From Heloderma charlesbogerti (Eukaryota > Chordata > Lepidosauria > Squamata > Helodermatidae), in contig JANEZZ010002880.1 in NCBI GenBank assembly GCA_026122225.1, forward strand, positions 124,001 through 188,000: a stretch of 64,000 nt of DNA, written 5' to 3'. The notes beneath the pieces were generated by a model. It did no database searches, was not told the origin of the DNA, and saw only the letters and a program-made list of their open reading frames with translations. The position numbers and the translations under genes are program-made. Numbering within the stretch: the first letter of the stretch is position 1; each line of letters begins with the position of its first letter. Shown one piece after another: positions 22,368 to 33,928 of the stretch.

Positions 22368-25065
22368 GTATTATTTATTTATTTCATTTCATTTCTATAC
22401 CACCCAATAGCCGAAGCTGTCTGGGAGGATCACAAAAATTAAAACCAAAAAGCACACAGTAAAACAATATAAAATATAAAAGCACAATATAACAATACAA
22501 CCAGAATAAAATCAGAATAAAATCTGATTTTTATTCTGCTAGCAGCAATGCAGAGATTTAAAATACAGATTTAAAACAAAAAGTCTAAAAAACTAGAAAG
22601 CTTAAATGCCTGGGAAAATAAAAAGCTCTTCACCTGGTGCCAGAAGGAATACAATGTAGGTGCCAGGCAAACGTTAGTAGGGAGCTCATTCCAGAGCTGG
22701 GGTGCCACAGCAGAAAAGGCCCTCCTCCTAGTAGCCACCTGCCTCACTTCCTTTGGCAAGGGCTCATGGAGAAGGACCACTGAGGATGATCTTAAGGTCC
22801 GGGCAAGCACATATGGGAGGAGGCAATCTTTCAGATAACCTGGCCCCAAGCCATCAAGGGCTTTAAATGTTAATACCAGCACTTTGAATCGGGCCCAGAA
22901 ATGGACTGGCAGCCAGTGCAGCTGGAAAAGTACTGGCATAATATGAGCTCGTTGGCCAGTCTCTGTTAACAATCTTGCTACCCTATTTTGGACTAGCTGA
23001 AGTTTCCGGACTGTTTTCAAAGGCAGCTCCATGTATGCATTGCAGTAATCCAGACAAGAAGTTATCAGAGCATGGATAACTGTAGCTATGCTATCTCTGT
23101 TCAGATAAGGGCGTAGTTGGTATACCAGCCTAAGCTGATAAAAAGTGCTCCATGCCACTGAGTTCACCTGTGCCTCAAGTGACAGTTCTGGGTCCAAGAG
23201 CACCCCCAAACTACAAACCTGATCCTTTAGGGGGAGTGCAACCCCCTCCAGAACATGTTGAATACCACCTAGCCGGGCAGACGAACCACCCACTAACAGT
23301 ACCTCCGTCTTGTCTGGATTGAGTTTCAGTTTATTGGCCCTCATCCAGTCCATTACCGTGCCCAGGCACTGATTCAGAACAGCCACTGCCTCACCTGGTT
23401 TTGATGAGAAAGAGAGGTAGAGCTGGGTGTCATCTGCATATTGATGGCACCTCAGCCCACCCCTCAAGATAACCTCCCCAAGCAGTTTCATGTAGATGTT
23501 AAACAGCATGGGGGATAAAATAGACCCCTGTGGAACCCTATGGCATAATTCCCATGGGGCAGAGCAATAATCCCCCAGCACCACTTTCTGAAATTGGTCA
23601 TCCAAGTAAGAGCAGAACCACTGCAATGCAATGCCTCCTGCTCCCAACCTATCCAGAAGGATACCATGGTCAATGGTATTGAAAGCCGCTGAGAGGTCCA
23701 GGAGAATCAACAGGGTCGCACTCCCTGTGTCCCTCTCCTGGCAGAGATCATCCCACAGGGTCACCAAGGCAGTTTCCTTTCCAAAACCAGGCCTGAAGCC
23801 CGATTGAAATGGATCTAGATAATCCATTTCATTCAAGAGTGCCTGGAGCTGTCCTGCACCCATCCGCTCAAGCACCTTCACCTTGCCCAGGAAGGGGATG
23901 TTGGCCACGGACCTATAATTGTTAATGTCCAGGTTAGGCTTTCTCAGGAGTGGTCTGATTACCGCCTCTTTTAAAGAGGCCAGCACCACTCCCTCTCTCA
24001 AGGAGGAATTTACAACCCCCTGGACCCAGAAAGACATCCCCTCCTTGTTTGATGTGATAAGCCATGAAGGGTCAAGCACACAAGTGGTTGATAGGACTTG
24101 GCCAAGCACCTTGTCTGCATCCTCAGGCCTCAATAACTGAAACTCATCCAATAAAACTGGACCAGACGGTGCTCTGAACACCTCTACCAATGGAATTGCA
24201 TTAATTGTGGTGTCCAATTCATGACGAATCTGAATGACTTCATCTTCAAGGTGCCATGCAAACTTGTCACAGTGTGCAACTGAGGGTTCCAAAGTCTCTT
24301 TCCCTAGTCCAGAATGTAACAGGCCGTGAACCACTCAGAAAAGCTCTGCTGGACAACACTGAGAAGAAGATGCAATGCTGATAGAAAAGAACTGTCTCTT
24401 CTTTGCCACCCTCTAGGGGTGTATGAAATACTCACCCTGTTCTGGTTCAGGCGTCCACGGGGTGTGGGGAGGCGATCTGTCCCTCCCCCCGGAATCCTCC
24501 CTGGCCGGCTCCGCTCCACAGCAAGTCTGCAGAGCCACCGGCCAGGCCCGTCCACAGCTGGACTTCAGTCCGCTGCCGGGCTGTGGACGCAAATGGCATC
24601 CGGTGTAGCTAATGCCATTTGCATCCCTGCTCTTTTTGGTGAGAGGCTACATAAAAATTTACATAGCCTATCACGGCAAAGAGCAGGGACGCAAATGGCG
24701 TAGCGGACTTCGGGGGGTGGGGGGAGAATTTAGGGTGGGGGGGAGTAGTCCATTCCGCCACAGACTCCGGGGGGCCAGATTCTTTAGAATCCGGCCTCAT
24801 TGAAGTCTGTGGCGGATTTCTCCACCATCCCTACCACCCTCACCGCCACAGAGTAGGCTCGATAGTGAGCTCTTACCTGTGTTTGGTCAGACTCAGCACA
24901 AGTTTTCCTCCACCTGCCTTCTAGCCGTCTCCCCTCTTGCTTCATTGCCCTCAGCTCGGGTGTATACCAAGGAGCTGGCTGGGCTCTGCTCAGAGGAAGA
25001 GAGCACTTGGGTGTGATCGTGTCAATGCCTCTGTGACAGAAGAATATAAGAAGTGTACTGCTAAA
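22368..25065 (-). pseudogene. L2-clade LINE, ORF2 with long open RT frame, split by a MITE
   Basis: On the minus strand the 587-residue frame at 24334-22571 covers RT and the C-terminal region. Visible blocks are QALLNEMDYLDPFQSGFRPG, LLILLDLSAAFNTIDH, RVPQGSILSPMLFN, QYADDTQLYLSF and MRANKLKLNPDKTEVLLVGG. The 3' UTR ends with GGTGGTATAGAAATGAAATG followed by ATTT repeats. A TGA just before the frame (about 24335) looks like CGA decay. A PAL-hAT at 24414-24833 splits the element, and LINE sequence resumes at 24842 into the pre-RT part. The apurinic endonuclease N-terminus is missing. The RT would act in target-primed retrotransposition. RVPQGS replaces the usual GVPQGS. Confidence 0.88.
24414..24833. 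mobile_element. PAL-hAT MITE inserted in L2, exact 8-bp TSD
   Basis: It is flanked by CCACCCTC at 24406-24413 and 24834-24841. End A (TAGGGGTGTATGAAATACTC) is on the left and an end-B-like end (GATTTCTCCACCATCCCTA) on the right. It has one long hairpin, GAGAGGCTACATAAA to TTTACATAGCCTATC, and one CAAATGGCATC/GATGCCATTTG-type pair. It is a short form, 420 bp. The host L2 frame continues on both sides. Confidence 0.92.
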
Positions 25066-25548
25066 TCATTAAGCCCTCCCCTCCAATAATCCCCATCAGT
25101 AAAGGTCCATCTAGTCCAGTACTCTGTTTCAAACCATAGTCAACCAGAAGCAAGGCACAAAAGCAGCAGCTCTTTCCTGTTATTTTCTCCCCCCCCACAC
25201 ACACCTGGAATTAATAGATACATGTCCTCTGAAAATGAAGGTTCCATAGCTGCTATCAGACTTGTCTTCTAAGCACCACTACCATAGTCATGCAAGATGC
25301 TGGCCTGCTCAAGTGGTTTTGTGATGGAAAGGCATAATTCCCAAACTCAGTCACAGCAGCGCACAGATTCAAAGTTCTGTGGAGCACTGGGAAAGTCTCT
25401 GTTTGGAGATAAAGACACCAGGACAATAATATATTGTGCCCCATGTGTGATGTAGCTGGATAAAAATTGCATCAAACCAGGATTGCTATGGTCTCAGTCT
25501 TCAAAATTGCAAGCTGTGAATACGTTTGTGTACACACACACATGTGTG
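25066..25548. other. Mostly unassigned; CR1-like trace
   Basis: AAAGGTCCATCTAGTCCAGT at about 25102 matches the CR1-like repeat at 18465 and 40559. The rest is unassigned. Confidence 0.4.
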
Positions 25549-25925
25549 TAAAATTTGGAGAGAGAGTATGGTGTAGTGATTAGACTTGAACTAGGGAGAT
25601 CTGGATCCAAATCTCTGCTCATTGGGTGATGTTTGACCAATCACCACCTCTCAACTTTGTCTACTTTATCGGCAATGCTTGAATTATTGGAGGGGAGGGC
25701 TGAGTGAAGTCCATAAGCCCAACTTCCTGACTCACCCCTGTTTTAGACAAATTATGTTCCCCTTGCCTTCTAAGAACAGTAGGTAAGGGGGCCATCACAA
25801 AAAGTAATGATGCCAGGCCCCATTATTATTTTGTTACTGCCTATTGTGTTGTTTCATTGTGAGGGGACAAAATGGAATAACTGGAATATCCCACTTGGGG
25901 CTGGGGTAGAAATCCAATAAATAAA
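25549..25925 (+). mobile_element. tRNA-derived SINE, diverged
   Basis: A promoter-like start TATGGTGTAGTGATTAGAC is followed by GGGAGATCTGGATCCAAATC, which fits a tRNA A box and B box. The end has GGCTGGGGTAGAAATCCAATAA, similar to other SINE tails here. The parent tRNA was not assigned. Confidence 0.6.
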
Positions 25926-27249
25926 TATTGCTACTTATGTTTGGCTTCCAATATGCTTACATGGTACCTTGGCATGATGTCCAAAACTTATCACTTCCTA
26001 TAGGATCACAGCAAACTTAAAGTGTCAAGTCCTGTGAGAGGACACATCAGTTGGTCATTCAAAAGCCCAATGCTGTGGGTGGGTGAATGGCAAAAATAAG
26101 GCAGCACAAGACTATGCAATTAAGATCTGTTGTGGCAGCAACAATGTGCTATTATATTAAGATTATATTATATCACATGGAATAGCTGTTCACTCTGAAC
26201 AGCTCAATTCTCAAGGAGACTTATAAGTACGTAAGAGCCAAAAAGCAATTATAACACTGTAGCATCTCTATGAACGTGCTCACACATGACATGTTCCTTA
26301 ATTTGGTAAAACCTTCCCTAGATTAAAAGTTGGCCTCATCATATGATATTGTTCTTTGTTCCTGACCTGGATATGATCACTTCTTCAACTGGTGGGTTGT
26401 AACCCACAATTAGTTCAAGCCTTGATCTAGTTACGCCAGCATTAGTATCATAATTTTGACTTTTAAGTTTTTATGTCATTTTTTAAAGAAGATGAGAAGG
26501 AGATAACAAGAGAGAGAGAAGAAAGAGACATGGGAGGGGGGAAAGAGGAAGAAGAAGGACATGCTTGGTGAACTTTTAAACATGAGCTCTATTGTTGCAA
26601 GTTGGGGTTAGATGTACATCTCAGTGCTGTGCTGAAAATTTCTCCCACACATTTTTTAAATTATTCTCATTCGATTTGATAGAAGAGAAATTGCTTTCGA
26701 AAAGAAATTCAAAGGAGAAGAAATTTGGGAGTTTGGTTCAGGGTTCTTGTGCTTTCCTTACTTATGAAGTGGCCGAGGAGTGTGTGAGTGTCCCGTCTTT
26801 TATTGTACAATCATCTCTCCAGCTCCTGTAGCCTCTTTGGCTTCCCGCCCTTCAATTAAAGCCCAGGGGAAGACGTTATGAGGTAGTTCCTCCCATAGAG
26901 GAACTTTTTCAGATCAAGAAGTGCAGGCAAACTGGGAGACTCCAGTGCAATGGAGAGATTTGTAATAGAAAGACAAACACACACACAGTACCCCCAGCCA
27001 CCTCACAGTAATTGGGTGAGGTCAAAAATACCATCAACATAAATTCAATAAATAAATAAATTATAAAATGCCCTGAAAATGATGCAGAAAACTGGAAGCC
27101 TCTTTCATGGTGAAGGAAAATTTTCAGAAAATTGAAGGTCAGATTTCAGCACAGCATTAGCTCCACCTGTTCCCTGCAGCTGGATGCAACACTGCCCCCC
27201 CCACCCACTACAGTCCTTGCAGGAGTGGAATTATCAGCACCTGCATTAG
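25926..27249. other. Unassigned AT-rich DNA
   Basis: A purine-rich stretch lies at about 26500-26560. There is an ACACACAC run at about 26980. No gene was recognised. Confidence 0.4.
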
Positions 27250-27370
27250 AGACAATATGTATCAACAATCTCCGCTCAGAAATTTAAAATTTGGAAGATC
27301 TTGGGGGAACAGCTAAACCCCAAAGAATGACAACTCGAACTGAACCAACATTTCTCAGAAAAGTTCTGAG

Positions 27371-27409
<39 letters not shown>

Positions 27410-27850
27410 TTATGTAGCCTACAAATAAAAGGCCACTTGGCAGAATTTTCTTCAAATTTTCTTCACCATGTTTTTTGTGCTGCATTCCAATACCCCCCCC
27501 CCACACACACACACACATGCCCTGGAATGCTGCTAGCTGTAGGGTATTGTGGAGGATGCAAAATGGGGGCCAGGCTGCCAATAAAGTTGATGCTGCTTCC
27601 ACATGCAGTGGCAGTGCAAAAAACAGAAAAAAAAACACCCTTAGGGAAAACACAGAAAGAAGCTGTGCTGCAGCCTTTGCGAATGGTGAGCTTTACCCAT
27701 GAGAAATCATTGGGGAATTTATCTTCCCCCTCGAGAGATTCAGGGAAATTGTCCCTCCAATTTCTCTGTCCACAAATATCCTGGGGAATTTCGAGAGGCC
27801 ATTTGCACACAATGTTCCCCATGTATATTTTTCATTGAATTATGTTTGAA
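27250..27850 (-). mobile_element. Possible hAT-like MITE, second copy of the 17509 family
   Basis: In reverse complement it matches 17509-17866 block by block. This copy has gained a (TTA)n run at about 27371-27408 and a C/(CA)n tract at about 27493-27518, with extra sequence between them. The termini were not fixed. Confidence 0.5.
27371..27408. repeat. (TTA)n microsatellite
   Basis: It contains about twelve ATT units. Confidence 0.9.
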
Positions 27851-28200
27851 ATTTTGGAGGATTGTTTCGGAACGTTAGGAATCCGCCATTGTTCCAATTT
27901 ATAAATTTCTGAATTTTGTACAAAGTGCTGCAAGTCCTTTCAAGTCCTTCAGTTAATTTCCATCTTTTATCCTTCTTCATTACTGACATGTATGTGCACA
28001 TTGACATGACGCTGCAACATTGAAGATATCGTACATGTGGTTGTGTATCAAGATTCCTTTTGTGTGGCTTTTGCAGATGCACAGAAGTCTACATCCGAAA
28101 AACATTACAAAAGAGATCTTGATGCAATGATACATATGATCACATCATTTGTTTTTGTGCAATATTTTATCCATGTGCATCAGTAATGTAGAGGGGAAAA
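27851..28200. other. Unassigned DNA
   Basis: No gene or clear repeat was found. Confidence 0.4.
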
Positions 28201-28570
28201 TAGAGATAGACGGATCAGCCTATTCTATCCTACTTCCACATTGCTCTGCATTCTCTTTTTCTTTTTTTTTAATCCACATGAACATTTATATTGAAATATT
28301 ATTTCCATGCATATTTTGAACATATTTTCTCACAAAATATGTATTTCTACATGTATTTCATCTTAAAATATGCATTTGTGTTTGATCCTAAATGCATTTG
28401 CAAATGCATTGCCGTATAGTTTTTTTTGGAGTTGAGAACTATATCCTGAAATTTGCAAATGCAAAATCCAAAGGATAGTTATGTTCTGATCTGCACATTG
28501 GCAGGTGAGGATCAGGTCAGTTCAAAATCAAATCAGAATTCACAACGATCAGATTATTCAAGCATCCCTG
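28201..28570. mobile_element. AT-rich hAT-like MITE with partial TSD
   Basis: The left end TAGAGATAGACGGATCAG pairs with the right end TTATTCAAGCATCCCTG. The flanks GGGGAAAA and GGGGAAGC agree at the first six positions. The interior holds repeated ATATTTTGAACATATTTTC and CATGTATTTCATC motifs, as in 8255-8678. Confidence 0.65.
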
Positions 28571-30130
28571 GGGGAAGCAAGTGAACTGAAGGAATGGAAA
28601 GATGTGGCAAACGATGCATGATCCAAAGCTGGAATTAATTTAGGAAATTCTACTAGTTAAATTATAATTAGGAGGATTGGAACAGATGGCCAAGCCAAAC
28701 CATGGAAGAATAAAGGAACAGAATGGGGGAAGTCTTCTCATCTCTAGGCCTGGATCTGGAAAGAATGAAGATGCTTGTATTGTATTGTAGGTAAACAACC
28801 CATTGTGTGTGTCTGTTTATCTGTTGATTTTATTTGTTGATTTTAACATTTATATCCTATCGCATGATCCAAAGGGGCCCTCAGGACGGCTTAAAAGAGC
28901 TAAAGTAAGTTAAAACCATTGAAATATAGATAAAAGAAATGACACCTAATAACAACAACGTAACCAAACACAGGAGCAGAAACATTAAATTAAAATGACT
29001 TATCTCTGGAATGACTGCCAAATTGAAAAAGAAAACAAAACAAAAAAATGTTTTGCTCTCTCTTTAAACTCCAAACAACTCTTGCGGCAGTTTTTTCCAA
29101 CATAGGCCTCTGACCTAGTTCAAAAGTATTTTCGCTTCTTGAGGAAGTATTCTTCAAAGTGGCTGAGTTTAGAAAGAGTTTGACCGTTCCATGGACACAC
29201 GCTGGTTGTCATATTTATGTATGTATTGTATATACTTCTCTAGTTCAGTTTTAAACTCTATAAATCACTGTGCAAGTGTCCATGACTTTGTACAAACAAA
29301 CAAACAAACAAACACACACAATAAAAGCTGATTTGCATTCTGGGCATATCATCATTGAGGTTTCTAATATGGTCAGGAAAATGTAGAGCTAAACAAAACA
29401 TGTTGGAGAAGCAACATGTTTGTATGCATGAGTTTGCACTATTCATATATAAAGCTTGTGTGTGTGCCTGTATAACAATGCAATCTGATGCATATTTACT
29501 CTAACGTAACTTCCATTGTATTCAGTGGGGTTTACTGCCTAGTTTAGGATTTCAGCCTAAGGACAAAAACAGACATTACTTTTAATGTGCATCTTGCAGC
29601 TGTCTGTTCTTTCCAGTTTTACTTTAGAGTAGGAACAGCCCCCCCCTTCTGGACCGGAGCCAAGCAGAGGGTTGGGGGGCTTTTAAGAGGAGCAGAAAGC
29701 AAAGTCCGCTTCTGCCTGCTCAGTTGCATGTGCCTAGACCTGGTGATTTTTAATACTGACGATCCAGAACATTTTCTTTATTTTCCTGAACAACACTGCT
29801 TAACTATTACATTCTTTTTCACTTGAGTAGTTTAAACTATTGCTAAACCACCAAAGGGTTGGATAAAGCTATAGAAAAGCTATGTGGGTAAGTGGGAAGA
29901 GTTGTGCAATGGAAAGACACAGGTGGGTAGCAAAAGATGTTCAGAGAGTCACTCATTACTATCTAGCTAACTCTTCTGCCCTATAAAATAATGTACTGAA
30001 TAAACAAAGATTATGTACTTCATAGTAGGTCATGGATATAATGCACATGGAGTTTTATAATTTTTAAAAATAAAAATGGATGTTGAGGAATATTGGATTG
30101 TTATTAACAACGCGTTGTTGTTGGGGGGAT
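28571..30130. other. Mostly unassigned; old LINE/SINE tail traces
   Basis: About 28825-28915 resembles a LINE or SINE 3' end (CATTTATATCCTATCGCATG). About 29480-29565 is a small dispersed repeat (TTACTCTAACG, CAGTGGGGTTTACTGCC). An (AAAC)n run lies at 29294-29315. Confidence 0.4.
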
Positions 30131-30300
30131 GGGAGGGGCCATAGCTCAGTGGCAGAGCCCCTGCTTTGCATTCAGAAGGTCCCAGGTTCAGCATCTCCTG
30201 GAGGGCTGCTGCTGCCAGTCGGGTCGACAATACTGGGCTAGATGGATCAATGGCGGACTCAGTATAAGGCAGCTTCCTATGTTTCTATGCATTCTATGAA
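30131..30300 (+). mobile_element. tRNA-Ala-derived SINE
   Basis: TAGCTCAGTGGC at 30142 (A box), CTGCTTTGCATTCAG around a TGC anticodon, and GGTCCCAGGTTCA (B box) match tRNA-Ala(UGC). The body has TACTGGGCTAGATGGATCAA and CAGTATAAGGCAGC. It is mobile and not a tRNA gene: the acceptor stem is not preserved. Confidence 0.82.
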
Positions 30301-30469
30301 TGACATGTATGTGAGTGTCACCCGGAACAGCCCCTGGAGCATTATTTTATTTATTTTATTTTATTTTAAATATTTCTAGGCTGCCATAGCAATAATGTGG
30401 GGGAGTGTTACTCTGAGGAATAGATAGTTCTGCTGTTACATTATATACCTGTTATCTGGGCATGTTTAG

Positions 30470-30853
30470 CCTGGCCCTGAAGAAGAGATAATTAAAGGTT
30501 GATATGATCGTAGTCTTCAGGGCTATCGCATAGAAGACAGTGCAGACTTATTCCCTGTTGCTCCAGATGGTGGGACTAGAACCAATAGGTGGAGATTGCA
30601 AGGGAGCAGATTTGGGCTAAATGTTAGGAGAAACGAGAAATGACTAACAGTAAGAGTTGCTCAGCAGTGGATCAGACTGCCTTGGGAGGTGGAGAGTTCT
30701 CCTTCACTGAAGTTATTTAAGCAGAGGCTGGATGGCCATCTGTCAGGGGTGCTGCAGCTGCATCCTGTACTGAAGATTGCGCAGAGCCTGAATTGAGGAG
30801 GAGGGAGTTGGACTAGATGACCTCCAGGGTCCCTTCCAAATTTATGATTCTAT
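30470..30853 (+). mobile_element. CR1 LINE 3' end
   Basis: It includes the last ORF2 segment (GCAGAGGCTGGATGGCCATC) and the CR1 terminus TTTATGATTCTATAG. The frame has decayed and it is 5'-truncated. Confidence 0.8.
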
Positions 30854-30887
30854 AGTTATTCCATAACACAATATAATGTAAGGAGAC

Positions 30888-31327
30888 AGGTATGGACAAA
30901 TCTGTCAATTTCAGTTTCTCATTTTTCAAAACTTATGTTTGTGTGGTTTGTTTCATCCAATTTCCACAACAGTTTGTGATTTTTCTAAAGTCTGCATGAA
31001 CACTTGTACACATTTGAGTGTATATTTCTCCCAACATACACATTTTTATGCCACATTTCTTAATATATATCCATTTTTGCAAGCAATTTCCCCAAATATA
31101 ATAAGTTTTCCATGTTATATTCACTAATATGAACATTTTGGTGCACATCTTCCCCTAATATATGTATTTTTACTTTTTTTAAAAAAAAATGAACTGTATT
31201 GCAAAATGTAGAAAAGTATGAATACCAAAGGATAGCTGTGTTTCAGTTCATGTGTTGGTTCAGGAAGTGTAAATATGGTAAATTCACATTAAAATGTAAA
31301 CCAAATGGATTTCTCCCCCATTCCTCT
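30888..31327. mobile_element. AT-rich hAT-like MITE, TSD with one mismatch
   Basis: The flanks AAGGAGAC at 30880-30887 and AAGGAGAT at 31328-31335 differ at one base. The ends are AGGTATGGACAAATC and GATTTCTCCCCCATTCCTCT. Inside are recurring CATTTTTATGCC, ATATCCATTTTTGC and GAACATTTTGGTGCAC motifs. Confidence 0.7.
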
Positions 31328-31889
31328 AAGGAGATAACTGGGAGCAAATAAGCATGGGTATCTAAAATTAGCTATTAAAAAATCACCACGTGTCATTCAT
31401 TCATTCATTCATTCATTCATTCATTTATTTATTTATTTATTTTGTGACACTTGTATACTGCTAAATATACAATCAGTGGTCCACAATAAAAGAATTGCAT
31501 TTAAAATACACTATTAAAAACATTAAAAACATTTCCACTTATAATAAATGCAATAGAAGGAGTAAGATGTCTCTGGCAGACAAACTCAGTTTAGTTCTCT
31601 CCTAAACAAGAGCATAACAAAAAGACTTTCTCCTGATCAGGTATTGCTCCAAAGTACCCTAGTACCAAAATACCATTTCAAGTTGAAGCCTGATCAAGAG
31701 TGGGATTTTCCATGGGGCCAAACCATTGTGATGTGTTTCAGGGAAGCTTTCACACAGTCTCAAGTTTTGTAGTAACAGATGTTTTACCTGCCAGGCTTCA
31801 GTTTGTTTGTTGTCTGTAAAGAAGGAATGTGGCAATGTGCAAATCAGCAAATCCTGAGCTTGATGAGTTTCTCCAAATTCCACCTCAAA
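31328..31889. other. (TTCA)n/(TTTA)n tract, then LINE/SINE tail trace
   Basis: A (TTCA)n passing into (TTTA)n lies at about 31395-31442. What follows, TTTGTGACACTTGTATACTGC, resembles a reversed SINE or LINE 3' end. The rest is unassigned. Confidence 0.45.
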
Positions 31890-32300
31890 TCTTGTTCCAA
31901 CATGTGTCCATATCAGATTGTGAGGTTTGTTTTGTTTTTCTTTCTAGACAAGAATTTGTGTGAATTTTTGTGCACATTTTCTCAAATGAACAAATTGATT
32001 GTACACATTTTTGAAATGTAGGCATTTTTCTCCCATTGATTAAAGTGTGTTTTCTGCATTTTTCAAAAACACACAATTTTTTCATGAGCATTATTCAAAT
32101 ATACACATTTTTATTGCATTTTTTGTTGTTGCTCCAAGAATTGCACTGCAAACACAGACATATAGGACTTTCACCACAATTTTCATTCAAGTCCACATTT
32201 GGTTCCAGGAGGTGTGAAGTGGGTAAATTCTGGTTGCTGAACCGAACCATAAACTGTAAAGTGTTTTCCACTTTGGTTTCAGTTCTGTGCCCTTTCACCA
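31890..32300. mobile_element. Probable AT-rich hAT-like MITE, ends not fixed
   Basis: Motifs TTTGTGCACATTTTC, TTGTACACATTTTTG and AATATACACATTTTTATTGC recur at about 30-bp steps, as in the elements at 8255, 28201 and 30888. Terminal repeats and a duplication were not identified. Confidence 0.5.
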
Positions 32301-32452
32301 CTACTTTTCAAACACTGCAGCCTAAAGACACATTTCGCTATGGCCTTCTTCACTCATGTGTACTGCAGATAAATTGATTTCTGCCCTGTTCTGGCTATAG
32401 TTTCAGCTCCATCAAATGGCCCATATTACAATCACCAGTTGGTTGCCTTGAG
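32301..32452. other. Unassigned DNA
   Basis: It ends in TTGCCTTGAG, the left target-site copy of the next element. Confidence 0.4.
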
Positions 32453-32985
32453 TAGGGATGGCGGAGAATTTCTCCACAGACCACAGTGAGGCTGGATTTT
32501 TTTTTAATCTGGCTTCCAGAGTCCATGGAGGAATGGAGTACTTACCTCCACCTCCCTGAGGAATTCTCCCTGGCCGGATCATCCTCGCCACTGGCTCCGG
32601 AGCACCAGCAATATGGCCGCCATTGCTGTATCGCTGGCTGAGGCTGACTGACTCTGGATGCAAATGGTGTCCACTACACTGTTTGCGGCCATAAAGCCCT
32701 TAGTTTAAGCTAAATGCAGCCATTTACGGCTGCGTTTAGCTTAATCTAAGAGCTTCACAGCCACAAATGGCGTACTGGACGCCATTTGAGTCCGGAGTCA
32801 GTCAGCCTCAGCCAGCGATACGGCAATGGCGGCTGTATCACTGGCACTCCAGAGCCAGCCAGAGGCTCCGCGGAATTGCTGTGGAGTGGAGCCGGCCAGC
32901 GACGATTCCGAGGGGAGGGACAGATCACCTCCCTGCAAGGGCAGATTCCCCAGAGGAGCGGCAGGTAGGGAATCCGCCCATCCTA
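32453..32985. mobile_element. PAL-hAT-type foldback MITE, TSD with one mismatch
   Basis: GCCTTGAG (32445-32452) and GTCTTGAG (32986-32993) flank it. The left end TAGGGATGGCGGAGAATTTC is end-B-like. Most of the element is one large palindrome. GCTGGCTGAGGCTGACTGAC on the left is mirrored by GTCAGTCAGCCTCAGCCAGC on the right, around a TTTAAGCTAAATGCAGCC hairpin at about 32707-32750. GTAGCCTATC hairpins are absent, so this is a distinct subfamily. Confidence 0.85.
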
Positions 32986-33045
32986 GTCTTGAGTGCCCTT
33001 TTTCTTGGTAGAAAGGCAGGGTACAAATCAAATCGATCAATAGTG
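32986..33045 (+). mobile_element. SINE tail split by the MITE
   Basis: GTCTTGAGTGCCCTTTTTCT and GAAAGGCAGGGTACAAATC match the 3' end of the SINE at 60430-60650. The MITE landed in the GCCTTGAG of that tail. Confidence 0.6.
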
Positions 33046-33159
33046 TATCATACAGATGCCTTTGGCTGATCATCTTCTACTTTTGACCTCCACACTGGAT
33101 GTGGCAGCACTGATCACAGTAGCAGGGAGGAAGGGTGGAGGAATATGAGTGTACATTTA

Positions 33160-33515
33160 TAGGGATGGATGAAACCTCCCCACCTGCCGCACATGCTGCT
33201 CACTGAACCCCTGCTACTTACCTGACCCAGTGAGCTACTGGGACTGATGGCAGTGCTTGTTTTTTTGATAGTCCTCCATTTTTGTGCAAGATGGGGCTCT
33301 GTATTGTAGATCTACCATGTAAACAGTAGATCTATGAAAATACGAAGCCCCATCTTGCTCAAAATTGGACACTTCCATGGACACCGGGGGACTGCAGCAA
33401 GTTCTGGCCTCAGGCATGGCTTGGGGGGTGGGGATTCACTGAGCCGTGTTTGGGGGTGTGGGCAGGGGGGATTTGGCAGGTTGTTGGACCCAGGCAGGCA
33501 TCTGCGCCATCTCTA
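33160..33515. mobile_element. hAT-like MITE with palindromic core, TSD with one mismatch
   Basis: TACATTTA (33152-33159) and TACATTCA (33516-33523) flank it. The ends are TAGGGATGGATGAAAC and GCGCCATCTCTA. The core CAAGATGGGGCTCTGTATTG at about 33289 is mirrored by AATACGAAGCCCCATCTTG at about 33339. It shares the TAGGGATG terminus with PAL-hAT but not its hairpin modules. A CTTACCTG lies near 33220. Confidence 0.75.
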
Positions 33516-33523
33516 TACATTCA

Positions 33524-33928
33524 TCACTGGGGCCTTTGCATGGTGAGATGAATCCAGTGGTAAGGGACATTAATGTATGGGTTGATCAGTATAGCTAGGA
33601 GTGATTCAAGATGCCTTGAGGGTGGTTAGGCATGTGTACCTTTCTGCAGAAATTCCTGCATTCAGGTTTCACACAAGTGAAACAAGTGAACGGTCCCACA
33701 GGGTTGTGGGCCAGAACTAAGCCATACATTGTACATCACCTGATGATGGCAGCAGGTCTCACAAACACAATGTTCACCCATTTCACTGCAAGTCTCCAAG
33801 CATAATCAGTTAATGCACCGACATATGAAAGCCAGTCTAGTTCACAAAATAGAAATTATCCTACAGGGGTGGGATGACAGCTTTGTGGCATATCTGCTCT
33901 CTCCTGCTCTCAGAGGGTTAGAAAACCT
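33524..33928. other. Unassigned DNA
   Basis: No gene or clear element was found. Confidence 0.4.

Noticed and set aside
22571..24334. A 587-residue protein as a host gene
   Set aside because: It carries L2-type RT motifs (LLDLSAAFNTIDH, YADD, LNPDKTEVLLVGG), lacks introns, and ends in an L2 3' UTR.
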